Of a stretch of DNA of 64,000 nucleotides, positions 1 through 11,168 are shown piece by piece. The DNA lies in NCBI GenBank assembly GCA_030062745.1, contig CP099848.1, forward strand, positions 5,139,685-5,203,684, given 5' to 3'. Under the pieces are notes generated by a model, which was not told the DNA's origin, did not search any database, and was given only the letters and a program-made list of their open reading frames with translations. How positions within the stretch are numbered: position 1 is the stretch's first letter; each line of letters begins with the position of its first letter. Both the position numbers and the translations under genes were made by a program. The stretch comes from Capitulum mitella. Taxonomy: Eukaryota > Arthropoda > Thecostraca > Pollicipedomorpha > Pollicipedidae.

Positions 1-125
1 GCCCGGCGCTCCGGCTGGCGCGCCGGCCGCCGCCCAACTGGGTTAGCCGCGCCCGGCGCGCGGCCCGGCGCCGCCGCCGCCGGCCGGCCACATTGTAGAC
101 ATTGGTGGCGCGGCGCGAGCCTCGT
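1..125 (-). CDS. Tentative exon 2 of a minus-strand gene, runs off the window
   Basis: On the minus strand a pyrimidine-containing acceptor (cctttttgttggcggcggcag) precedes a frame open to the window edge. In the phase set by the candidate exon at 1092-1165 it reads RGSRRATNVYNVAG, then an Arg-rich run. A second frame is also open, as expected in DNA this rich in GC, so the evidence is weak. No family is recognised. Confidence 0.2.
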
Positions 126-1091
126 CTGCCGCCGCCAACAAAAAGGTGGAGGAAGCACCTCGAGTCAACAGGCTGTCGGCGATGAAAGAGCGGCCGCCCT
201 CTGCACAAACGGGCGGCCGCGTTATGATTGGGGGCCTCAAACACCCCGCTCGGCACACAGTCGAGGGGGGAGGCCAGCCCACGGCTGTTCAGAATACACG
301 GGCGGGCGGGCGGCCAGCCCACTGTCGATCAGAACACGGGACGGATGCCGGTCGGCCTACCGCCGTTCAGAGCACGGATGGGCGGACGGCCAGTGCAGTG
401 ATGCTCAGAGCACAGACGAGAGCGGACCGTGTACCCAGCCACGCAGGAATCAACGTCGCCTGACGACCTGCTGCCCTCCCAGCCAGCCACCAGCCTTGGA
501 CAGTCGCCCACCACAATCATCCGCCCATACAGCGCCGTGTAATCGACTGGAAGACGGCGGGAGACGGTATCCGGCCGCAGACGGCGGGCGGGCCGGAGAG
601 CATTACCGGCCTGACCTGGCAAACAGAGTCGTAATGCGGTGAGGGGGCGACTTGAGCCTGACCGTCACGCGAGCAACAGCCGGGAGCGCGCCGATCCTGC
701 GGCAGCAGAGGGCCGCACCCCTGACAGCCCCAGCCACACCGGCGGGAGTTCTGCAGTCCCAGACAGCTGCCCGGCGACAACGTAAACGACAATCGGCCCT
801 CGCCCGACCTGCAGCCGCGAATACACTGGGAACCAACTCAGCTCCCGCCGTCAATGCACCGGGAGCCAGCTCAGCTCCATCCGTCAACACTGGGAACCAA
901 CTCAGCTCCAGCCGTCAACACACCGGGAGCCAGCTGAGCCAGCTCAGCTCCAGCGGTAAAGACACCACTCCCCGCTCTCGCTGAGGCACGAGCACATCGC
1001 CGCACGGACACCACACGCCTTTCGGCCGTCCCACAGCTCAGCGACACCAAACACCTGCCGGTCGCGCCATCAGCCCGGGGTCAGCACACAC
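126..1091. other. GC-rich DNA, possibly intron, with degenerate repeats
   Basis: Loose tandem similarity (ggcggccagccca and related words) runs from about 260 to 420. A clearer array is listed at 823-965. ORFs on both strands are short and lack recognisable motifs. Confidence 0.5.
823..965. repeat. About 33-bp minisatellite, four copies
   Basis: Units alternate between actgggaaccaactcagctc and caccgggagccagctcagct, separated by cgtcaac-type spacers. Copies differ in length by a few bases. Confidence 0.8.
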
Positions 1092-1165
1092 CTTTCGGCG
1101 GCTAGCCCGGGTCCGGTCGGAGGGCCATCGACCGCCAGCACGCCGACGCAGGCGGCCAGCAGCAT
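1092..1165 (-). CDS. Tentative first coding exon with a signal-peptide-like start
   Basis: The minus-strand ATG at 1165-1163 opens MLLAACVGVLAVDG, a short hydrophobic leader, with mostly G/C-ending codons. The exon ends after 24 codons plus two bases at GAAAG|GTGTGT. A TATA-like box lies about 115 bp upstream. The leader is short and lacks a basic residue near the start. No family is recognised, and the next exon (1-125) is uncertain. Antisense and alternative frames are also open here because the region is about 70 percent GC. Confidence 0.33.
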
Positions 1166-1239
1166 GCACGGCACCGAGGCGGGCGGCCGACTGCGGCGGC
1201 CGGCGCCGGCGCGCGCCCCGCCCCCGCCCGGCCGCCCTC

Positions 1240-1285
1240 TAACGTCGATAGTCGGCCGCCCGCAGTCAGCTGGCGGGTATATTTA
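1240..1285 (-). promoter_or_regulatory. Candidate TATA promoter for the minus-strand exon at 1092-1165
   Basis: On the minus strand TAAATATA (1285-1278) stands out in otherwise GC-rich DNA. A start site about 25-30 bp downstream would fall near 1250 (ccgactatcg) and leave a 5' UTR of about 85 nt containing a GC-box-like ggcggggcg stretch. No Inr or DPE is convincing. Confidence 0.3.
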
Positions 1286-3102
1286 CTCGCGTCGGCGCCG
1301 GCGGCCGCGCCGGACGCCAAAGGTCGCTCCTCGGACGCGGCGGAGGACCGGCGCGGCGCCGGTCGTCCCGGCCGCACGCCGGTCGCGAGCGGTGGAAATG
1401 CGCCGACGCCGAGAGGAGGAGCGCGCCGCCGAGGCACGCACGGGTGAACGTGCGCGACCGGAGCCGGCCGCTGTTCCGGAAGCCGCGCACGTCTGGCCGA
1501 GACGCGTGGCCGTGGGTACGGCAAGGTCGACCGTCACAAAGCTCACCTCGAGTTCACGGTTAACGGAGGCGACGCGTTCTCGGGTTCTCCGGTGCGACGG
1601 TATCGGACCGCCGCGCCCCGGGTGGCGCTTCCTCGCGTTCCCAGCCTCCGCATAGCGCGCCCGCCACGGCCGCGGCCCAGGAATGCGCCCCCACGGCGGC
1701 CGCGAATTCGGCGCCGAAAACAACGCAGCCTTGACAGCGCCGAGGCGCCGACAGCCATGCTGCGCTGAAGGTTCGTCACGCAGCCGCTCGAAACGACTAA
1801 AACACGCGTGGCATCTGTCCCCGACAGCGCCTACCGGGCTGCGATTTCAAGCATCCGCTCGGCGTAAAGGCATCCGGCGGCTCCTCCCGACCATCGGAGG
1901 AGCGGCAGTGACGCGCCCATCACAGCGTGCGACCTCTCCGAAACGCGGAACACATGCATCACTGATGCCTTCAGGCGACTGGGCGCGTAGACGTCTGAAG
2001 GACGCGGAACGGCCCGTGTTTTCGCCTGGGTTTCCAAACGCTCTGTTCCATTCCCTCTCAGCCGTGGTTGTCATGACACTTCACGAGTCGAAAACACGTT
2101 ATCATGTGCCGCCAAAAAGGCAGCCAAATAGCTTGACAACCAGCTAGCGCCCCAGGCAGGGCATTTGCTTAGGTGTGAGTTGAGTTGTGTAAGGCCTAAC
2201 GAACTCGCAGCACGCTGCGACTCGTCTGATGTGACCTGCTGTCACTGCGTCACGGGAGGTCACCGTGCGTTTGTTGAATAAGTGCCAGTGCGAAGCCCTG
2301 TACTGAATGACGACAGGAACGCGTCTTCAACGGCAGACTGGCCGCGGACGGACCAGCACTGTGGTCCAGGGCCGGCCGGGCCGGAAGACCAGCAGACAGG
2401 AGACCGCGACAGTCAGGCTGAGTGCCGAGCGACATCAGAGATAGCCGGACGGGAGGTGGGGGGAGGGGGTCCAGCCGGCGGCGGCCTCCGGTCCGGACCG
2501 CAGCCGGGCGCCAGCCAGCTCCTCTGACATCACCGTTTCCGGACGCAGCTGGCCAACGCCGTCGGCCGGCCAGGACGAGAGAGGACCGGAGATAGAGCGC
2601 CAAGTGGAGGCCGGAGCGGGTCCCCAGGCCAGCCGGTGACCTGACCTCGCCGCTAGCCGCCGCCGCCGCCCCGGCAGACGGCAGACGTCCCTCCCAGAGA
2701 CGGATCATCCCGCAAGCCCGCCCGAACCAGTCCGGGCGAGCCGTCCGCGGCCGCCAAGGTCAGACCCGTGCTTGATTGGCGGTTCAGCGGGCACGCACGC
2801 GGCGCCCTAACTGGCCTGCTCACCTCCACAAAGAGCCCGGCCGCTGGGCCACGACGCGGGCCTCAAGATGAAACGGGCCCGGACGTGCCAAAGGCCGGGC
2901 AAACATTCGAGAGGCTTAAACGATTTCCGCAGTCGTCCGGGAGTGAAAAGCCAGCGGCCCAGTCTCTCGGCAGGCCGCGTCAGATCCAGCCGGAGAGTGG
3001 CGGCACACGATGAAGTACACCCGTCAGCCTTCACCGTGCGCGCGGAGGGAACACTCTGTGAAGTTCCCCGCCCGCTCCGCGCGTCCCACGGTCCGGACTC
3101 AC
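1286..3102. other. GC-rich stretch without a recognised gene
   Basis: CpG-dense DNA with overlapping open frames on both strands. The only exon-like item is a 38-bp minus-strand segment (2861-2824) between a TTGAG acceptor and GGAG|GTGAGC. It could follow the exon at 3103-3332 in phase, but its pyrimidine tract is poor. Confidence 0.4.
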
Positions 3103-3332
3103 TGCGGCGTCGGCGGCGGGCGGGGTCGCAGCAGCGGGCAGAACTCGTGGCTGGCGTCCTCGGGCGGCGCGGGCGCGTCCCACTCCCAGACGGCCGAGAG
3201 CCGCGCCGCCGGCCGGCTCCGGCCCAGCTGGCGGAGCGCGGCCGGCATCGACAGGCGGCGGCCGCGCGCCGCCGGGGGCCGCTCCGGGCACCGGCGCACC
3301 GGGCCGCCGGCCGGCCCCACCGACGCCAGCAT
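3103..3332 (-). CDS. Tentative first coding exon, minus strand, unknown product
   Basis: A true ATG (3332-3330) starts 76 codons plus two bases that end at a strong donor, GTGAGT (3102-3097). Nearly every codon ends in G or C, like the confirmed FReD exons. The peptide begins MLASVGPAGGPVRR and contains AVWEWDAPAPPEDASHEF, then a Pro-rich run. It has no signal peptide or known domain. Caution: the opposite strand also carries very long open frames here, so GC richness alone may explain part of this. Downstream exons are not resolved. Confidence 0.35.
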
Positions 3333-5248
3333 CGCGCCCGGCCCGGCCAGCTCCGGGCGGGTCAGCTCGGCTCAGCTGAGCTCAGGCAGCCCGCGGAAGA
3401 CGAGAAACGGCCGGCACGCGGCTGCGTTCCCGCGCGCGTCCTCCGGAGCCGGCGTTCGTCACACCACGTCACGCCGCGTCACACGTCGAGTCCCCGGAGG
3501 CCACCGGACGAGACCGGCCGCTCTCCGCGGCACTCTCCGAGACAGTCCGTCCAGCGGCGGGCCTCGCTCGGCGGCAGCCCGCGTGACGACCCTCCAGCCG
3601 CGCCACCGACGCCCGGCGGGCTGCGGTTTCCGCACTCCCGGCCGGGTCGCCGCCGCCCGCTGCTGGAGCGGCGCCGTCTCCGCCCCGACTGGCCGGCCGC
3701 GGCCAGGTGTGTGCGCGCGCGAGACGGAGGTGAGGCAGGCGGCGCTAGCGTCGGCGGCGGCGGGCGACGTCAGGGGGCCCGGCCGCGGCGTCAGCACGTC
3801 CGCCCGCGGCACGGGCGTCGCAGCTGCGGTCAGCGCTCCGTCACGATACGGCGACACAGTCGTCTCGCCGACCAAGGTCAGACGCGACTGCGGACCGACT
3901 ACTCGACGGCGAGTGACGGCCGTACCCGCAGCGCCTGCTTGTCGCGCTGTGGACGGCCCTTCAGCCAGCACGGCGGCTCGTGCGGCTTCTCTGAAGAGGT
4001 CGGAAGGCGCGCACGCCGGGAGGGTTCCAGTTTCACCACAGCCATGTGAACAAACGAAGGGCGGCGCCCGAGCGAGCCGAACCGTCGTGCCGGCCTTCCC
4101 ACAGACGTCACCGACCATCCGGTGTCACAACGGACAGCACGGCACACGACCCAGCCGGCTCTCCGATCTCGCCGCGTGCCACGTGGGCCCACGCCCGGCC
4201 GGCTCTGAGAAAGAGACTTGCGTCACTGGGACTTACGTTACGGCCGTGAGAACAAGAGCAATTTTACGTAAAACTGCAGGTTTGCAGCGTGCAGCTGACG
4301 TGCAAAATGCACATGACGAGGATCGGAGTACACAATGTGGTACGAAAGTGGCCACTGACACAAAAAGTAGCTCTGGCACGACACACTGTTTGTATGTACC
4401 ATACGCAGGCGTTTCAGCGAACAGACTGGTCCCAGACGCCCATCGATTCGGCGAGGCTGCTAATCGGAAGGTTTTGCGTGCCGTGATAACCAACGTCCGC
4501 ATCCAACGCCCCAGCGATAAAAGCCACAGAGCCGCGCCAACGAACCAAGCCCTACAGCGAACGGCGACAACATCACCAGAACACGCCTATGACCTGGTAC
4601 GCCGCCAGAGAGACCAGCTCAGGTCACCTTCAGCCGACTGCTCCCAGACCGCCGTCCCCGCCGCAATGACTGGGCGCTGGAGAGCCCAAACCATCGCCGG
4701 CAGACCCTGGACGCTGAGAGGAGGGCCCGAACCTCCGGCGGCAGACGGCAGACATGACGGACCAGGTGCACGGTTCGGCGATCCATTACGTGAATAGGAC
4801 TCCTCCCCGGCTCACCGTCAGCGCCTATTCCGACGCCATCTCAGACTCTCTCTCCGCCAGTGTCACGGCAGGCCCGACAGGCCCCGCCCCAGCTGACCCA
4901 GCCTCTGCTGTCCGGCCCTGCGGCCGGGCGTGGCCACCTTCCGGCTCCGTCGCCAGATCGTCACGCCATCTCGCGCCGGTCACGCCCGTGTGCGGCGCCG
5001 CCCAGCCCGCCGGACCAGCTGCTCACAGAGCGGTTACACGGCGGTCTCCTAATTGTCGAGGACGCGTCATGAGGGCGCGACCACCTCGGTCCACTTTCTC
5101 CGTCCGCTGCGACGGCGACGGAGCAGCAGTCACGGTCTGTCACCTGTCCGTCACGCCACAGCAGGCCGAGCCACGTGACAGCAGCTACGTGACGTCGCGT
5201 CAAACAGGTAGCCGCAGACTGGACCATCACTGATCGGGACAGAACAGC
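3333..5248. other. GC-rich DNA with long open frames, coding status doubtful
   Basis: A plus-strand frame stays open from 3010 to 4797 (595 codons, Arg/Ala/Gly/Ser-rich, no domain), and another is open from 2868 to 4049. Past about 4200 base composition evens out without ending the first frame. No splice structure, signal peptide or family signature supports translation. Confidence 0.35.
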
Positions 5249-5473
5249 CACGCGACGGCAGGCAAGCCCTCCACCAGTCCCATCACGCGACGGCAGGCAA
5301 GCCCTCCACCAGTCCCGTCACGCCACGGCAGGCAAGCCCTCCACCAGTCCCGTCACGCGACGGCAGGCAAGCCCTCCACCAGTCCCGTCACGCGACGGCA
5401 GGCAAGCCCTCCATCAGTCCCGTCACGCCACGGCAGGCAAGCCCTCCACCAGTCCCGTCACGCGACGGCAGGC
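5249..5473. repeat. 35-bp minisatellite, 6.4 copies
   Basis: Near-identical units of cacgcgacggcaggcaagcc plus ctccaccagtcccgt. Two copies read cacgccacgg instead of cacgcgacgg, one has catcag for caccag, and one has cccat for cccgt. Confidence 0.97.
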
Positions 5474-8400
5474 CGCAGTGTGCCCTGTTCGGTCCCGTGA
5501 CGCTCCGGAACCGAGCGGTGCCGCTCCGGCCGGACGTTCTCCAACTCGTCCGCGGCGGCCGCCGTCCTTCCGTCCGCTCGTCCCGCCGTCCTCCGCTCGG
5601 GGGCGATAGCGTCCCGGCGGCGGGCCGATCGCGTCCCCGCGAGCTGCGGCGGCCGGAGCGACCGCGATATCCCGCCGCGGCGGCGTGACGCGACGGCTCG
5701 CCGAACGGGCCGCCGCCGGCGGAACTGTGCCGTCAGGGGGGGGGGGGACGGCAGCGTGACGATATGTCCGCATCGTCGTATCGTCACGCTCGGAGGTCCT
5801 GTTTACTTTTCGGGCGTGTTCGCCCCGTTTTTGGGGGTCTACAGCACGATGACGCACGGCCTGTCATGTCGAATAATTAATTTGCCAAGATGATATCATT
5901 AGGAAACAAAAAACAGAACAATACATCACCAGCTTTCCGTTAACCCCTGGGATGTCATCCAACAGGTTTGTTGAGCTCTGCTCCTTCGCACTTTCCCCAC
6001 CGGCTGGTGTCAGTATCAGACAGCAAAACAGTGCCTTTGGAGTCTACACCCACATCGTGCTGGCGTCAGACCGTCAGGACCGAACCCCGGCTGGCCCCTG
6101 CGGACCCCTTGGGCCGACCCCCGCTGGTGTCACACAGCAGTACAGTACCCCTGGACCACAGCCCGGCTGGTACTGGACCCCATGTGACGTAGGTGATGCC
6201 CCGTCGTCCGATGACGAGACCCGGCCCTCTCCCCTGCGCCAGACCGGCCCCACTGGAGGCCCCATAACAACAGCGACCCCTCCCCGCCTTCACTCGGCCG
6301 GCACCAGAGACAAAACAGCGCTGCCCGGGTGGCCAGCTAGGTACTGGGCCAGATTCGGCTGCCCATCCCCTGAGCACCGTGGAAACGGCTGCACAGCAGC
6401 AGACTGAAATAACTGCCAAAATAACCTCGTTCACTATCAACCAGCACGGTGCTGGCACAGCACTGGGCGGATGACAGACAATTCTGAAGTCTCACTGGCA
6501 GTACTAAAGCGCATGCTACATCATCCCTTCACCCTATCCGACAAAACTGACTGGTTCACCCATCTGTAATGCACATGAAATTTTGTGGCTGGACACAAAA
6601 TGTGGCACGGCACGGCAATTCTGTCGCTGACACCCAAAAACACACGAGGCAACAACCGAAATTACCTGGCAGTTCTATTCCAAATATTCTTGGACTTAAT
6701 ATCACGCAAATGACTCACAACCTGTTCAAGATGTCAGAGGGTTTTTGCGTTATATATCGTCCTGACGATATCCCGCACGTCATTATCTTCACGCCACGCG
6801 CAGCAATAACAAATAACCATCCAGTAGGAGGTGGCAGCAAACGCAACCGGGCCATGTCGACCAGAAATCGACGCAACGAAGGCAGACCCTCTCCCTGACA
6901 ACACCAAAGCTCCTTCCCGGTACTAGTGCAAAACCGCACGGGTTTTCTTTATCTCGGTCAGGGGACAACTAGTCTTTTTGAACTCGCTTATCATAAGCCG
7001 AGCCTCCCATTACCGGAATGCACGGTTGAGCTGGTTCTGAAAACACGTGGAAGTATGCTACTTGCGGTATCTTTCCGGTCTCTAAACAGAAACAAGTCCC
7101 TCACACAAACAGATAAGCACGCGCCAGCAGTGGTGAAGCCGTGTCCAAGGACAACACACGACCGATTACCAGACATACTGAGACGCCACATGACCGATTC
7201 CAGTCATGGACTCCGGGGACGATCACAGGCCGTAATGTCGGGGGGGGGGGGGACACGGGACCAATTATCAGCCAGTCCGGCACCCGTCCGCCGCTCACTG
7301 AACTCCCCGCACGCCGCCGCCCGCCCCCGGCGTCCAGCGGCGGCCCCATCCGGCGACCGCCGACTGTAGCCGGAAAAACAGCCGCTCCCAGCCGGCCCCC
7401 AACCACCGCCCTGTAATCAGCCGGCCAGCACAACACTGTGCACGCCATATACAGGCTGACGGCGCCGCGGCCGCCGGCGGACCGCCGCCCGCGACGGCCG
7501 GCCAGGTCGTGACGCGCCGCTCTCGCCGCCATTCAATCAGATTTATCCAGGTGTGAGCGCCGGCTACGCGAGCGTGAGTCATCGGCAGGTGATTCACACG
7601 CCCTACTCGGCGTCGTTCGGCTCGGCGCCCGGAGACGAACCACACGGCCGTGGGCACACCGGGCCGGCTCTCCGTCTGCCGCGGACTGCAGGACTTCTGT
7701 CAATAAGAGGAGAGGACGGACGGTCCGGTGGGCTGAGCAGACCGCGGCGCCGGGGTCGGCCGCGGCGGGACCGCCCGCTCCGAGAGGAGGCGGCGTCGCG
7801 TGCGGACGCCGCGTCCCGGCCAGCTCCGCGCGTGACTGGCGGCAGTAGCGGCGCCCGCACGCCGCCGCGGCAGACGCGCCGCGGCCCGGGCTCTACGCCG
7901 CAGACGGCTCCAGCCCCGGCGCTGCGCAGCTCCAACGACCGTCTGACGCCTAGTGAGGCACACGACTTCACACAAGACTTTGGACACCTGAGCCCGTGAA
8001 GCTGTGTGTCCTGACCCGCAAACAAACAGCGGACGGCGGCCGTGCACAGGTCCGGTCCGTCTGCAGACGTCAGGTCCGGCCAAATCCGATCCGCCACCGG
8101 GCTGGGGAACCGACCAGGTCCGGCCTGCAGACGGACAGGGGACCGCTCCGGTCCGCCGGCAGGACGGCGGGCCCGGTCATGTCCGGTCCAGGAGCGGCCC
8201 CCGCCGGACGCGGCCCGCCGGCCAGCTTCCGTCTCGGCGCGGCCGGCGGGCGCTTCCTGCCTCCCGCACCCCGCTCACTCAGCACCGTGCACGCCGGCCT
8301 GGCGCGCAAAAACGGCCGGTAGCAAACGGGACCGGCGCCGGCCCGATAACCCTTCCCAGTCCGGAATCTGAGCGTCGTCCGGCGATAGTCCTCCCCGGCC

Positions 8401-8599
8401 CGGAGTCGGCGTGCCGTCTCCCGGCGGCAGCCCGTCCCTGTCCTCAGCAGTATGGTGCTGCGACGCGGGACTCCGCTGGGGACGCGCAGATGCTACAGGC
8501 ACCGCCACGCGGTCGGCTTGGTCTCTGATTGATGTGTGTACGTGCGTGACGCGCGTGCGTGCTTGTAAACACGTCTGCGTGGATAGGAGAGCGGTAAAC
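5474..8599. other. No gene recognised; GC-rich islands and two G tracts
   Basis: Contains poly-G runs at about 5737 and 7241. GC-rich patches at 5500-5720 and 7250-8450 flank a more balanced interval at 5860-7240. ORFs overlap on both strands and show no motif I recognise. Confidence 0.5.
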
Positions 8600-8720
8600 T
8601 GGCACTAAACATGACGAAGCGGCCGACGTGAAATCCCATGATTGCCGTGATGGCCACAACAATGGGGACGCGCCACGGAGGGTAGCGCTGCGCCCACACG
8701 GCGGGCCGGCGGCCCAGGGA
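8600..8720 (-). other. Coding-like segment with a possible transmembrane helix
   Basis: The minus strand after an AG at 8688-8689 (gtgggcgcag) reads RYPPWRVPIVVAITAIMGF, then HVGRFVMF, a hydrophobic stretch of about 20 residues with a cluster of G/C-ending codons. On the same strand about 300 bp upstream, 9075-8965 reads CGPQLGSVHEDCPP and FQIGNVHVGD, which also looks protein-like. They could be two exons of one membrane protein. I cannot assign a family and the splice sites are only fair. Confidence 0.22.
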
Positions 8721-9189
8721 AGAGCCCGCGCCGTCCCCGACCCGGGACAGACGACAGGGATGGCCCGAGTGATTTCACCGCGCAGCGCCGTCATCCGTGG
8801 CGGCGACGCCACCGATCCGTCTCTGAACGTGTCTGATGTACCGTCCGAGGGCGTTCCTGATCCTGGAATGAGAGCGGCAAACATCTGGGGCCGCTGGCAG
8901 CGCGCTAGGGTCTGCAATAAAGACAGCGCCAGGAGAGACAAACGGTGGCGAGCGGTGAGTCGCCTACGTGAACGTTGCCGATCTGGAAGAGTGGGGGCTC
9001 GTTTTCATCTGGATTATGAACCACTGGCGGACAGTCCTCGTGCACGGACCCCAGCTGAGGGCCGCATTTCTGCACGGAAGCTGGTTCCAGACCCCAGGGC
9101 CTCTGCCTCGGCATCAGCCGGACGGATCAGCTGTCAGCTGCCAGCGCTGCGGCGCCTGCCAAACGGTGCAGCTGTCGCCGCCTCCGTGA

Positions 9190-10170
9190 AAGCGCTAGGA
9201 TTTCGGCGATAACCGGTTTCGGACCATTGATGCGGGGTAACCCGATCATTCGGCGATGATTTTCACGTCCGCACCAGGCGCTGTTGATGGCTTAGGTATG
9301 CATCGCTTGAGCCAATTTGTTTTGCATCGGTGGCAACGACGTCATTAGGGTCTGAGCGCTGGCAGAATAGAACCGAGCGACTGATTACAGTCAACCGCCA
9401 TGTTGGCCGACAGTCGACCTACTTGATCAGACAACCAAACATGTCGATGCAGCCCACGCAGCCATGTTCGCTGCCCCTACTAAGAAAACAAACTTTCTCT
9501 GAGAGATTAAAGTCGCCTGCAGATTGCAATGAATCAGGAAACAGTTGACGCGAAAGCGGATCGTTGCATCGGTACAACTGGCTCCAATCGGCTATTCAGG
9601 TTTAACGTCTACATCTTTTTGCTGAAGAGTCACCAGCCGGTTCTCAAATGCTTCCTCGCTCTACCAAGTATAAAAGGACCTAAAAAATGTACCAACACTC
9701 GGTGAAGCAGTTATATGAAGACGGCATCCGGCAATCGGAACTGACGGACGGTACCGATGCAACTGAACGACGCCGCCGCCGCCCTGCCGGGGACAGACAG
9801 TGTCAACAGCGCGGCCCACCCAGCCGATGAGCCAGTGGCCAGCAGAAGGCGCCGCCTCGCCCGGCGGACGGCGGAACGGCGACGACGCGACCGAGACAGC
9901 CGGGCGCCACCCCCACCGCGCAAACACCTGGCGAGGCCGTGTCGGCGGCGGGTCGGCCCGACGGCTGGAGACCCAAGGTCGTCCGGCCGATGCGGCCGCC
10001 CCGAGACGGCACCGTTACCGGCGGACACGCGCCGGCCGACTCCGCCCCGCAGGCGGCGCGTCCTGCTCAGGCGCGGCGACACCGGCTGCAGCCCGGCCTT
10101 CCCCGCGGCCCGCAGCCTCAGTCGGCGCCGGTTCCGGCCGCCGCTGCCGACACTGGGACAACAGCCGGGA
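9190..10170. other. No gene recognised
   Basis: Balanced composition to about 9750, then GC-rich. No motif, RNA gene or element was recognised. Confidence 0.5.
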
Positions 10171-10405
10171 CAACGGTACGGCGGCGGACAACAGCACAGT
10201 GGAGGTCCCGTCCGGCGGACAACAGCACAGCGAAGGCCCCGTCCGGCGGCTAATAGTTCAGCGGAGGCCACGTCTGGTGGACAACACAGCGGAGGCCTTG
10301 TCCGGCGGCCAACAGCACAGCGGAGACCCCGTCCGGCGGAGAACAGAACAGCGGAGACCCCGTCCGGCGGAGAACAGCACAGCGGAGGCCCCGTCCGGCC
10401 GCGAA
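10171..10405. repeat. 30-31-bp minisatellite, about eight copies
   Basis: Units are built on cagcggaggccccgtccgg plus cggacaacagca, with substitutions and one shortened copy. Frames on both strands stay open because the unit lacks stops. Confidence 0.9.
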
Positions 10406-10894
10406 CGGCCGTACTGCGCGGGGCCAGCATGAAAGGGCCCAAACAGCCCGGCTCTCCCAGTGCAGCACACACGGTGAAGAAACATGACACCAGTAACCAC
10501 GGCGAAACTTGGGTCGGCACAGAACGCAGGTGCACTTGGGACGGAAGTCCGGCAGTTGCCCCGTTTACATGGGCAGCAGAGGATAATTCGAATTTAGACT
10601 GGAATAGATGATGCGACCGTGGACCTCTCGCCGTGGTGCGTTTTCATGGGCGAATGCGGCTTTACATCGGATTAATAGTCGGCAGTCCCGACTGGGGAAA
10701 TTAAAATCGAGCAAAGGATTATGGGCATAAACTGAGCTTTTGCGATAACTGGACGCGGTACTGCCGTTACATCACAAATGGCAGATGGAGCGCGTAGAGG
10801 TCTGTGCAGCAATTATGAACGGAGGAAGATAAGAGATGAATTTTGCCAGAAGAAGAATTTGTGCAGGATATTTACAGACGCCTACATAAATCTT

Positions 10895-10943
<49 letters not shown>
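10895..10943. repeat. (AC)n(AT)n microsatellite
   Basis: An acacacac run passes directly into about 18 AT dinucleotides. Confidence 0.97.
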
Positions 10944-10944
<1 letters not shown>

Positions 10945-11168
10945 TTAATATATACATCTCTGTGGCGGTTGCCATCCAAGACCCAGAAAATCTGGAGGTC
11001 CTGAATGACCTCCAGCCTGGCATTTACTTCGCCGTCTTCCTTGCTTTCCTTCTTCCCTTTCATGATCTTCTTCTGCTTCTATATCTTCAGCTGTTTTGAA
11101 CCCCCGAAATACCTTTATTAACGGCGACACAAGTGAACTGAAAAGTTCCATCTCCAGCACAATAAAAT

